Origin: SIG220 sp045615545
GTDB taxonomy: Bacteria; Bacillota_I; Bacilli_A; RFN20; CAG-826
Direction of reading: 5' to 3'
Assembly: GCA_045615545.1 (NCBI GenBank)
Contig: JAZLFA010000041.1
Location: 1 to 51,983, forward strand
Length of the DNA stretch: 51,983 nucleotides
Made by a program: the position numbers and the translations under genes. Below are positions 23,179 through 33,600 of the stretch, piece by piece; within the stretch, counting starts at the first letter, position 1, and every line of letters starts with the position of its first letter. A model generated the notes under the pieces. The model saw only the letters and a program-made list of their open reading frames with translations, was not told where the DNA came from and did not search any database.

Positions 23179-26100
23179 ATGCTTAGATTAGTTGATATTA
23201 AAAAAGATTATGTCATTAAGGGTCTTGAACCAGTTCACGCTCTTAAGGGTATCACGGTTAATTTTCGCCGCAATGAATTTGTTGCTATTTTAGGACATTC
23301 CGGATGTGGTAAAACCACATTACTTAACATTATTGGTGGATTAGACCGTTATGATAGTGGTGATTTACTTATCGAAGGTAAATCCACAAAAGAATATAGC
23401 GATAGAGATTGGGATACATATCGTAACCACTCAATTGGTTTTGTTTTCCAAAGTTATAACTTGATTCAACATAGCTCAATTTTAGCTAACGTTGAACTCG
23501 CTTTAACTATTGCGGGAGTAAGCAAAAAAGAAAGAAGAGAAAGAGCATTAGCAGCGCTAGAAAAAGTTGGCCTTGGTGGACTTGCTAATAAAAAGCCAAA
23601 CCAACTATCTGGTGGACAGATGCAAAGAGTCGCCATCGCGCGTGCATTAGTAAACAATCCTGAGATACTTTTAGCTGATGAACCTACTGGCGCTCTTGAT
23701 AGTGAAACAAGTGTCCAAATTATGGACTTATTAAAGGAAGTTGCTAGTGATAGATTGGTCATCATGGTTACTCATAACCCTGATCTTGCTACTCAATATG
23801 CTTCACGAATTATAAAGATGAGCGATGGAGTATTAACAGATGACTCTAATCCATATAAAGGCGAAAGTGAAGCCGATAGAGAAAAGGCTCAAAAAGCAAA
23901 AATATCCAAAGGTGATAAAGCAAAAACAAGCATGTCTTTCGCTACTGCCTTTGGCCTTAGTGGTAGAAACTTACTTTCAAAATTAAAAAGAACAATCTTA
24001 GTTTCGATTGCTGGATCAATTGGTATTATTGGTGTTGCTAGTGTCCTAAGCGTATCTACAGGCGTTAATTCTTATATTGATAGCATGCAAGATGATATGC
24101 TTTCTAGTTATCCTCTTACCATTGCTGAAGAAAGTGTTGATTATACTTCTTTAATGGCGGGACTTAGTAATCTTTCAAACAAAGAAAATATTCCGATTGA
24201 TTTATCGAGCAAAGTTGGCGTTGATAGCATGATTGCATACTTAATGGATAAATATAGTGATTTCACACAAGTAAAAACCAATGATATTAATGAAGAATTA
24301 CTTCAATATATTGCGGATATGGATCCTAATATGCTTGCAAGCATTAATTATAAATATAATGTTGATCTTACGAATAATTTATTCGTCAACTGGAGCAAAG
24401 ATGGTGATTACACAAAAACTAAATATTCATTAAATGGATTAACACAAATGTATATTGCGGAACTTCAAACTGTTAAAGGCTTTGGCGAATACGCAAAATT
24501 TGTCGATTTATTTACTGGCTTTTTAAAACAATTACCAGCTGGTGAAGATTATATTTCAAATCAATATGATTGTATCGCTGGACACTTCCCAACTAATGAT
24601 AATGAATTAATGTTAGTAGTGGATAATAACCAAACCGAAACCGATATCTTATTAGCGCAGTTGGGTTTCTTTACTGAAGAAGAATTTTTAAATATTGCTC
24701 GTGTTGGTGTATGGGAAAGTCAACATAAAGACGCTACAGAAGAAGAAAAAGAAGCATATCGTCGTGCACATGATTATCCAAAAGCGTTTGATTTTGATAC
24801 TATTCTTAATAAAGAATTTGCCTATTATTCTCATGATGAAATGTTTAATTATGGTGAAGCTTATAGAACTATCAAACCAACAATTAAAATTCTTTCTGAT
24901 CCAACAACAAAAGATTATTTCACTCTTGCATATGACGTAAATAAAGATATTTTAGAAGGTGAATTTTCTTCCTATATGCTTACGTTTGTAAGAAGTGGTG
25001 AAAAAACTGGTTCATATTTAGGTGATTGGTCTACGACCATTCCTTCTTATGGAACAATTGCTGTTACTTTAAAAGATACTGAATGGGCTTATAAACCATT
25101 TTTCCCTGAATATCCATATGAAGCAGTAGTTAATTTGATGGGCGATATACAAACAACAGGATATTTAGAAACCGACGTTCCAATTATCACTAATGGATAT
25201 TATTATCCATTTAATGCTAAAAGTAGCTGGAATGGAATAGATAGTAAAATTGTTGGTATTTATAAACCTAAATCCAATATTAAATTTGGTTCATTATCAA
25301 GAGGTTTGTATTATACGCCAAAACTAACCGCAAAATATATGGCTGATGCTATTATTAGCCGTATTGTTAATGGCTTTAGCAATGGTGGAATTCATATTGA
25401 CGGGATGAAAGATTATATCACCAAAAAGACCAATGCTAAATTACCATGTTATGTTAAATTTACTTTTACCTCCTTCATTGATGGAGATGAACATCCTATT
25501 CCAGGTTGTGAAGGTGTAGCCTACGCTATTAATACAAATTTAGAAGATTCTCTTTCTTCAATGTTTGGAGCGGGTTCTTCTAGCCTCACTGATGTTAACA
25601 TTACATATTTAAGATCTATTTCTGGTATTTCTTGTAAAGAAAGACATAATCCAATTACCGATGAAACCTATTATGAATTTGGTAGTTGTCCTGTAAGCGT
25701 TGAATTCTATCCGCGTAACTTTAAAGAAAAAGATCAAGTTAATGAGTATTTAAAAGTTTGGAACTCGGATAAAGATATTAAGTTATCAACTGGTGAAGTA
25801 TTATCAAAAGATATGCGTGATGAAATCACTGTCACTGATACTATTTCATTAATTATCGCTGTTATTAATACTCTGATTTTAAGTGTCACAATTGCTTTAG
25901 TAGCCTTTACAAGCTTGTCTTTAGTAGTTTCATGTTTCATGATTGCTGTTATAACTTATATTTCTACTATGGAACGTGTTAAAGAAATTGGTGTTATTCG
26001 TTCTCTTGGTGGACGAAAGAAAGATGTCTCACGTTTATTTATTGCTGAATGTTTCATTACCGGCCTTGCTAGCGGCTTAATTGGTGTATGTGTAACATTC

Positions 26101-26283
26101 TTCTTAACATTAATAATTAACGCTGTCAGCGCTCCTTTAGGAGTGCCTCAAGTCGCAATCTTAACTGCGCTTATCACTGGTAGTATGATTGTCCTATCAA
26201 TTTTACTCAATGTATTGAGTGGTTTAATCCCTTCAATGAAGGCCAGTAGACAAGATCCAGTTATTGCTCTTAGAAGTGAATAA
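23179..26283 (+). CDS. MacB-like ABC ATPase-permease fusion with large extracellular domain
   Basis: 1034 aa. The LolD/MacB-type ATPase fills residues 1-225 (Walker A GHSGCGKT, LSGGQ, DEPTGALD). A TM near 272-292 (TILVSIAGSIGIIGVASV) starts the FtsX permease. A ~590-residue extracellular region follows, then three C-terminal helices (about 890-1030) with the conserved ISTMERVKEIGVIRSLGGRKKDV loop. Such proteins act as mechanotransmitters that export or extract peptides or lipoproteins, or resist antimicrobials, rather than as classic pumps. The extracellular domain is much larger than the ~200 residues of MacB. SD AAAGGAG. Stop overlaps rimO start (TAATG). Confidence 0.9.
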   Translation: MLRLVDIKKDYVIKGLEPVHALKGITVNFRRNEFVAILGHSGCGKTTLLNIIGGLDRYDSGDLLIEGKSTKEYSDRDWDTYRNHSIGFVFQSYNLIQHSSILANVELALTIAGVSKKERRERALAALEKVGLGGLANKKPNQLSGGQMQRVAIARALVNNPEILLADEPTGALDSETSVQIMDLLKEVASDRLVIMVTHNPDLATQYASRIIKMSDGVLTDDSNPYKGESEADREKAQKAKISKGDKAKTSMSFATAFGLSGRNLLSKLKRTILVSIAGSIGIIGVASVLSVSTGVNSYIDSMQDDMLSSYPLTIAEESVDYTSLMAGLSNLSNKENIPIDLSSKVGVDSMIAYLMDKYSDFTQVKTNDINEELLQYIADMDPNMLASINYKYNVDLTNNLFVNWSKDGDYTKTKYSLNGLTQMYIAELQTVKGFGEYAKFVDLFTGFLKQLPAGEDYISNQYDCIAGHFPTNDNELMLVVDNNQTETDILLAQLGFFTEEEFLNIARVGVWESQHKDATEEEKEAYRRAHDYPKAFDFDTILNKEFAYYSHDEMFNYGEAYRTIKPTIKILSDPTTKDYFTLAYDVNKDILEGEFSSYMLTFVRSGEKTGSYLGDWSTTIPSYGTIAVTLKDTEWAYKPFFPEYPYEAVVNLMGDIQTTGYLETDVPIITNGYYYPFNAKSSWNGIDSKIVGIYKPKSNIKFGSLSRGLYYTPKLTAKYMADAIISRIVNGFSNGGIHIDGMKDYITKKTNAKLPCYVKFTFTSFIDGDEHPIPGCEGVAYAINTNLEDSLSSMFGAGSSSLTDVNITYLRSISGISCKERHNPITDETYYEFGSCPVSVEFYPRNFKEKDQVNEYLKVWNSDKDIKLSTGEVLSKDMRDEITVTDTISLIIAVINTLILSVTIALVAFTSLSLVVSCFMIAVITYISTMERVKEIGVIRSLGGRKKDVSRLFIAECFITGLASGLIGVCVTFFLTLIINAVSAPLGVPQVAILTALITGSMIVLSILLNVLSGLIPSMKASRQDPVIALRSE

Positions 26284-27572
26284 TGAAAAAGATTGGTATC
26301 GTTTCTTTAGGGTGTGACAAAAATCGTGTTGATAGTGAACTTATTTTAGGTTTACTTGATCATTACGAATATTTAATTGTCCCTTCAATTGAAGAAAGCG
26401 ATATGATTATTGTCAATACTTGTGGATTTATTAACGATAGCAAAAAAGAAAGTATTGATACTATTTTAGAAATGATTAGCTATAACAAACCTGTCATTGT
26501 CGTTGGTTGCTTAGTTGAACGTTATTTAGATGAATTAAAAAAAGAAATCCCAGAAGTTGCTTTATGGATACCGATTAGGGATTATTATCGTTTTAATGAA
26601 CTATTATCAACTTTAGATACAGAATTACGTAGTAATGATGGGTTAGATTATCATTACCGTATGATTTCAACAGGCAATTACAGCGCTTATCTTCGTATTG
26701 GTGAAGGTTGTTCTAACCATTGCGCCTATTGTGCAATTCCTTTAATTAGAGGTGAATATCGTTCAAGAACATATTCTGAAATTATTTCGGAAGCTAAAAA
26801 TTTAGCTCAAATTGGAATTAAAGAATTAATAGTCTTAGAGCAAGATACCACTAAATGGGGTTTAGATTTAGGCGATAAATACGATATTACTTATTTACTA
26901 AAAGGCTTATTAAAAATAAGTGAATTTTCTTATATAAGACTTTTATATTTATATCCTGATGAGATTAGTGATGAACTCATTGATTTAATCGCTAATGAGC
27001 CTCGACTTACTCCTTACTTTGATATTCCTATTCAACATAGTGAAGATCATGTTCTTTCTTTAATGAATAGAAGAGGAAATAAAGAATATTTACGCACGCT
27101 TTTTAATAAAATTAAAACCAAAATCCCTAATGCCATAATCCGCACTACCTTATTAGTGGGATTTCCAGGTGAAACTGAGGAAGATTTTAAAGGTTTAATC
27201 GACTTTATTAAAGAGATTGAATTTGATCATTTGGGTTGCTTTATTTATTCAAGAGAAGAAGACACTCCAAGTTATAATTTTAATCAGCAAATCGATGAAG
27301 ATATTAAAAAGAAAAGAAAAGATATTGTTATGCGAACTCAACAAAGTATTTCATATCGTAAAAATAAAAAACATGTTGGTGAAATTATGTCTGGCTTAGT
27401 TGTGGGAAAAGAAAATGATAAATATTTATTAAGGAGCTATTATAATGCTCCTGATGATATTGATGGAAAAATATATTTCACCAGTGAAAAAGATTTATTA
27501 CCAGGTGAAATTGTTAAAGTTAAGATTGTAGAAGCTTTTGTCTATGACCTATTTGGAGAGCTTATTAAATAA
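26283..27572 (+). CDS. rimO: Ribosomal protein S12 methylthiotransferase RimO
   Basis: 429 aa. N-terminal [4Fe-4S] domain with C10 (LGCDKN), C47 (NTCGF) and a third Cys near 76 (GCLVERY); radical-SAM core with C143, C147, C150 (CSNHCAYC); C-terminal TRAM domain. RimO adds a methylthio group to an Asp of S12. LGCDKNRVDSE and HSEDHVLSLMNRRG favour RimO over MiaB. It begins in the TAATG overlap with the ABC gene stop, without an SD, so translation is probably coupled. The functional link to cls and the ABC gene is unclear. Confidence 0.93.
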   Translation: MKKIGIVSLGCDKNRVDSELILGLLDHYEYLIVPSIEESDMIIVNTCGFINDSKKESIDTILEMISYNKPVIVVGCLVERYLDELKKEIPEVALWIPIRDYYRFNELLSTLDTELRSNDGLDYHYRMISTGNYSAYLRIGEGCSNHCAYCAIPLIRGEYRSRTYSEIISEAKNLAQIGIKELIVLEQDTTKWGLDLGDKYDITYLLKGLLKISEFSYIRLLYLYPDEISDELIDLIANEPRLTPYFDIPIQHSEDHVLSLMNRRGNKEYLRTLFNKIKTKIPNAIIRTTLLVGFPGETEEDFKGLIDFIKEIEFDHLGCFIYSREEDTPSYNFNQQIDEDIKKKRKDIVMRTQQSISYRKNKKHVGEIMSGLVVGKENDKYLLRSYYNAPDDIDGKIYFTSEKDLLPGEIVKVKIVEAFVYDLFGELIK

Positions 27573-27575
27573 GGG

Positions 27576-27605
27576 TTGTTAAAAAAATAAAAGTCATTAT
27601 ATAAT
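27576..27605 (+). promoter_or_regulatory. tRNA-Thr promoter
   Basis: -35 TTGTTA (27576-27581), 18-nt spacer, -10 TATAAT (27600-27605). It places the transcript start about 4 nt before the mature tRNA. Confidence 0.7.
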
Positions 27606-27615
27606 AACTAACGCC

Positions 27616-27689
27616 GCTCCCTTAGTTAAACGGTATAACAGATCCATGGTAAGGATCAATTGGTGTTTCGACTACGCCAGGGAGCACCA
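27616..27689 (+). tRNA. tRNA-Thr (anticodon GGT)
   Basis: 74 nt with encoded CCA. Acceptor GCTCCCT/AGGGAGC, D-stem GTTA/TAAC, anticodon stem GATCC/GGATC with loop ATGGTAA, T-arm GGTGT-TTCGACT-ACGCC (one G-T). The T-loop is canonical, unlike the tRNA-Phe in this window. Confidence 0.96.
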
Positions 27690-27697
27690 CTTAAAAT

Positions 27698-27721
27698 AGG
27701 TTTGGTTCATCAAGCCTTTTT
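27698..27721 (+). terminator. Terminator of tRNA-Thr
   Basis: AGGTTTG/CAAGCCT stem (7 pairs, one G-T), loop GTTCAT, followed by Ts. Confidence 0.8.
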
Positions 27722-27739
27722 ATTTTATTTTTATTTTCA

Positions 27740-27745
27740 TATAAT
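27740..27745 (+). promoter_or_regulatory. -10 box of a likely leaderless mRNA (HTH membrane protein)
   Basis: Perfect TATAAT, 9 nt before the ATG, no SD. The matching -35 region is only a T-rich stretch within the tRNA terminator tail. Confidence 0.55.
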
Positions 27746-27754
27746 GAATATGTT

Positions 27755-29929
27755 ATGGCAGTTGGAATTAATAAAAAGTTATATGAAAGAAGAATGGAAT
27801 TAGATTATTCCGTTACTGAAGCGTGTATTCGACTTGATATTAGAAAAAGACACTTATATTTAATTGAAAATGGATATATTGATGTTGATGAAAAATTACA
27901 ACAAAAATTCATTCGTAAATATAAACTCGATCCTGATTTCTTTAATAATGATGAAAATTTAGGTTATCCAACTCCATTAGATGCAGTAGAAGCACCTACT
28001 AGCCCTAAAGTAATAAAGATTTTATCTTCCCTTTGGATTAAGATTATTTCTTTAGCCTTTGCGGTTGGCTTAATAATTATGGGCTCTTATGGCCTATATT
28101 ATTCTCCTCGTATTCAGGAATTAACACCAACACATTTTAATAACGATATTAATAATCTTGATAGTTACGCTAAAAGTAGTGGTGTACATTATAATTATAT
28201 ATTCAGTATCATGGCAACCCTTAGGTTGGATGATTATTATGCCATTGAAAACGAAGACACTGTTAAAGACGAAACTGGATCATCATATAACTTTTATTCT
28301 GCCGCGAACTTTTTTGAAAAAAAGGAAAATATTTCTTATACATTTACTTCTTCCAGAGGATTGTTATTTACTAAAGAATTAGTTTATCTTCCTTTTGAAG
28401 TTGGTAACTTATTTTACGAAACAGAAACAAAATACGAAGAACAATATTCTAGGACACACTTATATTTATATGAAAGCAATGATTCTTTAATGCTTAATTG
28501 CTTATATCATTTGTCCGTAGATAAATCTATTGATGGAAAAAATTATGAATTTAATCTTGTAGAATGTTTTGATGATTATGGTAGCTATACGTTAAATGAA
28601 CATGATTTTGAATATCATATTTGCACATCATTATTTTATGAAGCGGATTGTTTAACTGAAGCAGGATTAGATAATTTATTTAATAAAAAGATATCAGAAA
28701 CCGGTGTAAAATATGCCTCTTTTAAAGAAGGAATGTTTTTAGGAAATAAGGATAATGACGGATTTATGAAAACCATGGGTAGATTTTTAGTCTATGGTTT
28801 TGTGTGTGGATTTATTTGCTTAGCAATATTTATTCTTTCTTTGATTACAACTTATTCTCTTGATGATAAGTTATTAATTCCTGTTAGTGAAGATGTTGAT
28901 TTTTCATCTACTGGAGATGGTAAAGTAAAAGAAGTTAAGCAGATTAAACGTAACTGGAAGATTGTTCCATTTATTCCTGAATGCGTTGTTAGAGTAGCGA
29001 TATTACTTGTTCTTCTTGTTTCTAGTTTAGCTTTATATCGTTTGTTCCAATCCTTAACTGCAGTTGATATCGAAGCGACATTTAATAATCTTTCTCTTAA
29101 GAAAGAAACTGCGGCATTTTCTTCGCTCGCTATTATATTAGCCTTCTTTATTAAATTAGATAATAGAGCGAAACAAAAGAATACTTTCTTATCTAACTTT
29201 ATCCTCTTCTTTGTCGGGCTCATATATTACATAATAATGATCGCAATTGCACAAAATCTTGGGAGTAATACTGGTTTATTCGAAAACATTACGGGTGCAA
29301 TGTTATTGATTCTACCTGGAAATATTGTCTGGTCAATTTTAGCATTCAATTTGTTAGTTGGTGCTTTATTTTCTACGCCTTTATTCAAAGAACCAACTAA
29401 AAAGAAATATATTTTATATCGATTAACTGCTTTAATCCCAATTTCATATATGGCAGCAAGTGTAATTATTCAAATTGGCACAAACACTTGTGGTTGGGTT
29501 ATTCCTTTTGAAATAACATCTTTATTCTTTACTAAAGCTATTTCTATTACCGGCTTTGCTATTCTTTATTGTTTTGCTATATATTTCTACCGCAAATTTG
29601 TCTATAAAAAATATGGCAAGGAAAACGCTGAAATTTATCAAAATGGTCGTAGATATATCTTTATTAAAAACTTAATCGTCGCCTCAATAGTGGCAGTTAT
29701 TGGTATTGTTGATATTGTTATATTTAAAGTTTGGCCTGATAATCCACTCAAGTGTGGTGGTAACTACATCCTTCTCATTGGTATTCCACTTATGCTTTTC
29801 TATCATCCACATATGGGAAAAAGAAATGGAACCTGGGACTTAGTATTTACTATTTTATATGTTTTATGTTTGCTTCTCGGTGTTCTTCTTATTGCTGGAA
29901 GCATGTCAAATTATTTAGCAAGTATTTAA
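27755..29929 (+). CDS. HTH-domain polytopic membrane protein of unknown function
   Basis: 724 aa. Residues 1-68 look like an XRE/RodZ-type helix-turn-helix (RRMELDYSVTEACIRLDI, then RKRHLYLIENGYIDV). A TM lies near 92-114, then an external domain of ~230 residues (115-345), then about ten more helices to the end, with one charged cytoplasmic loop (about 378-410). RodZ has one TM and no polytopic part, so this is a different architecture. It may be a membrane-bound regulator or cytoskeletal anchor that senses through the external domain. No family recognised. No SD; predicted leaderless. Monocistronic, ended by the bidirectional terminator at 29940. Confidence 0.75.
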   Translation: MAVGINKKLYERRMELDYSVTEACIRLDIRKRHLYLIENGYIDVDEKLQQKFIRKYKLDPDFFNNDENLGYPTPLDAVEAPTSPKVIKILSSLWIKIISLAFAVGLIIMGSYGLYYSPRIQELTPTHFNNDINNLDSYAKSSGVHYNYIFSIMATLRLDDYYAIENEDTVKDETGSSYNFYSAANFFEKKENISYTFTSSRGLLFTKELVYLPFEVGNLFYETETKYEEQYSRTHLYLYESNDSLMLNCLYHLSVDKSIDGKNYEFNLVECFDDYGSYTLNEHDFEYHICTSLFYEADCLTEAGLDNLFNKKISETGVKYASFKEGMFLGNKDNDGFMKTMGRFLVYGFVCGFICLAIFILSLITTYSLDDKLLIPVSEDVDFSSTGDGKVKEVKQIKRNWKIVPFIPECVVRVAILLVLLVSSLALYRLFQSLTAVDIEATFNNLSLKKETAAFSSLAIILAFFIKLDNRAKQKNTFLSNFILFFVGLIYYIIMIAIAQNLGSNTGLFENITGAMLLILPGNIVWSILAFNLLVGALFSTPLFKEPTKKKYILYRLTALIPISYMAASVIIQIGTNTCGWVIPFEITSLFFTKAISITGFAILYCFAIYFYRKFVYKKYGKENAEIYQNGRRYIFIKNLIVASIVAVIGIVDIVIFKVWPDNPLKCGGNYILLIGIPLMLFYHPHMGKRNGTWDLVFTILYVLCLLLGVLLIAGSMSNYLASI

Positions 29930-29939
29930 TATTTATATT

Positions 29940-29968
29940 AAAAATAGGCGTTACACACGCCTATTTTT
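29940..29968. terminator. Bidirectional terminator
   Basis: AAAAATAGGCG/CGCCTATTTTT, a perfect 11-bp stem with TTACACA loop, working in both directions between two convergent genes. The loop contains the minus-strand stop codon. Confidence 0.92.
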
Positions 29969-30535
29969 GTATATCTTAATTATTTTGTATGTTGCCGGAG
30001 ATAATGCACCAGTTGTTAATATTTCAAATAAGAAGTTCCAACCAATAAATCCGATGGTAAAGAAGGCAAACGGATCAGCGTAACCTTGCCCCATGCTATT
30101 ATAAATTCCTCTAAAAAATAAGAAGCAAAAACCAATGAATGTGCCAGTATTAATTAAAGGCACTAATAATGAACAAATGATTACTCCAGGAAAAATTAAT
30201 TTTTCCTTTTTATTAAACAACATAAATAGTAGTGCTGGAATAAGTCCAGATAACATACCTTTAACTAAACATGTAATCACAGTTCCATAAATACTTTGAT
30301 CGTAAAATAGAGCAGTGGAAGGCGATAACAAAACAAAAGTGCCAGAAATTAAGCCCAAAATTAAGGCGCTTACTGGGCCATATATTATTCCTGCCAAAGC
30401 AATAGGAATAGCAGAAAAATTAAGAGAAACAGGCCCAATAGCACAAATATTTGCTATTGCTTGAAGAACCATTTCGATAGCGAGTAATATTCCCGTTCCG
30501 GTTATTTTTTTTGTTAAATTATTTCTTCTTTCCAT
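29951..30535 (-). CDS. ECF transporter S component (vitamin-type)
   Basis: 194 aa, six helices. The pattern GPVSLNFSAIPIALAGIIYGP followed by SALILGLISGTF is the conserved region of ECF S components, which bind a vitamin and dock on a shared EcfAA'T module. The substrate is not certain; folate- or riboflavin-type are both plausible. No EcfA/T genes are in the window, as expected for group II ECF systems. The -35 TTTGAA and -10 TATAAT are spaced 17 nt and the -10 ends 8 nt before the ATG with no SD, predicting a leaderless mRNA. Confidence 0.82.
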   Translation of the reverse strand: MERRNNLTKKITGTGILLAIEMVLQAIANICAIGPVSLNFSAIPIALAGIIYGPVSALILGLISGTFVLLSPSTALFYDQSIYGTVITCLVKGMLSGLIPALLFMLFNKKEKLIFPGVIICSLLVPLINTGTFIGFCFLFFRGIYNSMGQGYADPFAFFTIGFIGWNFLFEILTTGALSPATYKIIKIYKNRRV

Positions 30536-30543
30536 TGTTAAAT

Positions 30544-30572
30544 ATTATACATACCTATTTTCATTATTCAAA
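30544..30572 (-). promoter_or_regulatory. Promoter of the ECF S component gene, overlapped by palindrome
   Basis: -35 TTTGAA (30572-30567), 17-nt spacer, -10 TATAAT (30549-30544), 8 nt to the ATG. The inverted repeat CATTATT-CAAA-AATAATG (30562-30579) covers the -35 and is a candidate operator. Confidence 0.6.
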
Positions 30573-30581
30573 AATAATGTT

Positions 30582-30610
30582 TTGTATTTTATCGTGCGAG
30601 GGTATATATT
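30582..30610 (+). promoter_or_regulatory. Promoter of the repeat lipoprotein gene
   Basis: -35 TTGTAT (30582-30587), 17-nt spacer, -10 TATATT (30605-30610), then a short leader with AAGGAG. It is divergent from the ECF promoter. Confidence 0.65.
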
Positions 30611-30633
30611 ATACGCATAAGGAGAAATTTTCT

Positions 30634-33600
30634 ATGAAGAAATTAAAAATTCTTTCGTTGGCTGTTTTTCCGTTGCTTTTAGGCGTTATGGTAGGATGTG
30701 GTGGTAACAATGACCCTTCATCTTCCAGTGAAAAGAGCTCTGAAAGTAGCAGTAGAACAAGTACTGGTACAACAACCCCAGCACCTTCATCTACAACTAC
30801 CCCAGCTCCAAGCCCAAGTTCTACAACGGCACCAACACCAAGCTCATCAAGTGAAATTCCAACTGATACAGCGTACGTTTCAATTGATGGACTTAGCCAC
30901 GAGATGATTCCTGTTGATGAAGCGGCTGAAGGCTTAGTTGCTTCATTTGGTCTTACTGGAATTGACTTATTAGGTGGCGAATCTGTTGAATTCATGTATA
31001 ATTCAACTCCAATTACATCTAGCATTGGTACTGATTTAATTGAAGCTTCGATTTATGGTGAAAACAACGCAATTATCACTGAGGGTGAAACCGTTACTAT
31101 TGAAGTTAAGAATGCTGCAACAAGTGCTGCTGTTAAATTCAAAGTATGGGAAGATGGTGGTTATTCATTCTTTATTACAGGTTATGAAGAACCAGAAGTC
31201 GGTTTTGACCTATTAGTTGATGATACCCATATTAAAATGGAACCAACTGATCCATTTGAAGAGTATGATCAATATAGCGTATTAGAAGTTGAAGTTGAAT
31301 CTGGTTCAACTATTGCTATCTTTGATAGATCTACTTCTGTTACATTTACTCCAGCCTTAGATGAAGCAAGCTGTGATTCATTTACTTATAGTAGTGGAGT
31401 TATTTCCTGTGTTACTAGTGGTAAATTTGACTTCTATGCTAAATTCAAATTTGAAGACGATAAATTATATATCGATAAATCAGTTGAACCAACCCCAACT
31501 TTTGTTGGTTATGAAATGACTCTTGGAGAAGAAACCATTCCATTAACTAAAACAGAAGTTATTCCAGATGATGCGTTATGGATTGAACAATACACTCATG
31601 CATTTGAAAGTATTGCTAAGGGTTCACGCATCGATTTCTATGGTGTTCCTGAAACAGGCGAACATGTTAAATTAGTGGAAGGGTTAGGTCCAAATCCAGA
31701 TGATTTAACTAATAAAATTCAAAACAACTTAAAACCAGCAACTGTTGGTGGTGTTGACTGGACAGTATTAGCTGATGCTACTACTGTTAGCCTTTACTTC
31801 GAAGTCTATGCTTATGGTATTGGTTTCTGGCTACAAGGTGGTCCTGCTATTGAAGAAGGATTCAAACTTGTTGTTGGTACAAAGCAAATCTTAATGGAAG
31901 AAGCTGAACCATACGAAGAATACACACAATACAAAGCATTAGGTGTTGATGTTGCTGTTGGAGAAGAAGTCTCCATCCTCGACTTAAAAACTGGTGTAGC
32001 ATTTACTCCAGCATTAGATGAAGCAAGCTGCGATTCATTCAAATATGAAGAAAGCAAGATTAGCTGTACAAAAGAAGGCAAATTTGACTTCTATGCTAAA
32101 TTCAAATTCGAAGATGATAAATTATACATCGGGGAATCTGAAGTTACATTCGATGGCTATTCATTCTTATTTGATGGTGAATACTATGAATTAGAAAAGC
32201 AAGAAATTAAACCAGGTGACACCTGTCTTGCTAAATATAAACGTAATTTTGAACACGTTTCAGCTGGTAAACGTATTGACTTTTATGGTGACGTTAGTGA
32301 TGATCATATTCTTTTAGATAAGAATATCTGTCCAAGCGCTGATGATGAAACAAATAAAGTTCAAAACAACTTAAAACCTGCAACTAAAGATGGAGTTGAC
32401 TGGACAGTTCTTCAAACTGCCGATAATGCAGCTTTATACTTAGAAGTTTATAAAGATGGTTATAGTTTCTGGCTACAAGGTGGTCCAGAACTCAGAACTG
32501 GCTTTTATATTAAAGTTAATGGCACAGAATTTATTGAACTAGTTGATAGCAAAGAAACTCCAGAAGGTTTTGAAAAACAAGTTCAAGCAACTGAAGTTGC
32601 TCTTGCAGCAAATGATACATTTGTCATTTATGATGCTGCTAACGACACTGATTGGGTACCAACTTTAGATGAATATTCATCTGAAAACATTACTGTTGTT
32701 GATGAACATTATCTCGTTAGCGCTGAAGGAAGTTATGACTTCTATTTAAAACTTGCTTTTGGTAAAGATATGCTTTACGTTGGTGAACACACATCACCTG
32801 TTCCTGTTAGCGCACCTCGCGTTATGGGTAGTTTCGATGAATGGTCAACTGGTATTGAAATGCTTCCTGTTACCGAAGGATCTACTGAATATACTGCTAA
32901 AGTTGATGTACATGCTTTAGATGAAATTAAGATTTTAAATGGTGATGGTAAAACATACGCTGAAAACTGGAAAATCGAAGGTGGCGATACAAACGCTTTC
33001 GTTAGAGGTTTAGCTTCAGTTGATGGTTCAACCAAAAATGCAGTCCTTAATTTTGAAGGTACATATACACTTTATTATGAAACCGGTGATACAAATCCTG
33101 GAATCTATCTTGAAGGCACAAATTTACCTTCTGACTATAAAGCAGTTGCGTATCTTGGCGCTGAAGCCGGAGGCTCATTACCACTCAAAGTAAATAAAGT
33201 TGAAGGCGATATTATTGAATATTCACGTTTAGATGTTCCAACATCAGCAGGACCAGGAATGGGCTTTACTGCTTTTGAAATTGCGGATGCAAACGGTGCA
33301 ATTGATGTCACATTAGAAGGTGGTTCTGCCGCTGGTTCATTTACAAAGAATGGAACAAAGTTTGATTATAGTGGTAGTGAAACTGGTTTGAATTTGTATT
33401 TAAAATATGATACAAAAGCAAAAACATATTCAATCTGGGTTGATGATGCACATCCAGTTGCTGCTACTACAGTTTACTTAAAACCATCAATATGGGATGT
33501 TGATGGCGCTGTTTTCTATGCTTATTTCTTTGAAAGCGGCAAAGATCCTGTTTGGGTAAAAGGTGTTTCTAGTGGAGATAATTATACGTTTGATGTACCA

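Noticed and set aside
30511..30633. 41-residue N-terminal extension of the repeat lipoprotein
   Set aside because: It has no SD, overlaps both divergent promoters, and the ATG at 30634 gives a proper lipoprotein signal peptide with an SD.
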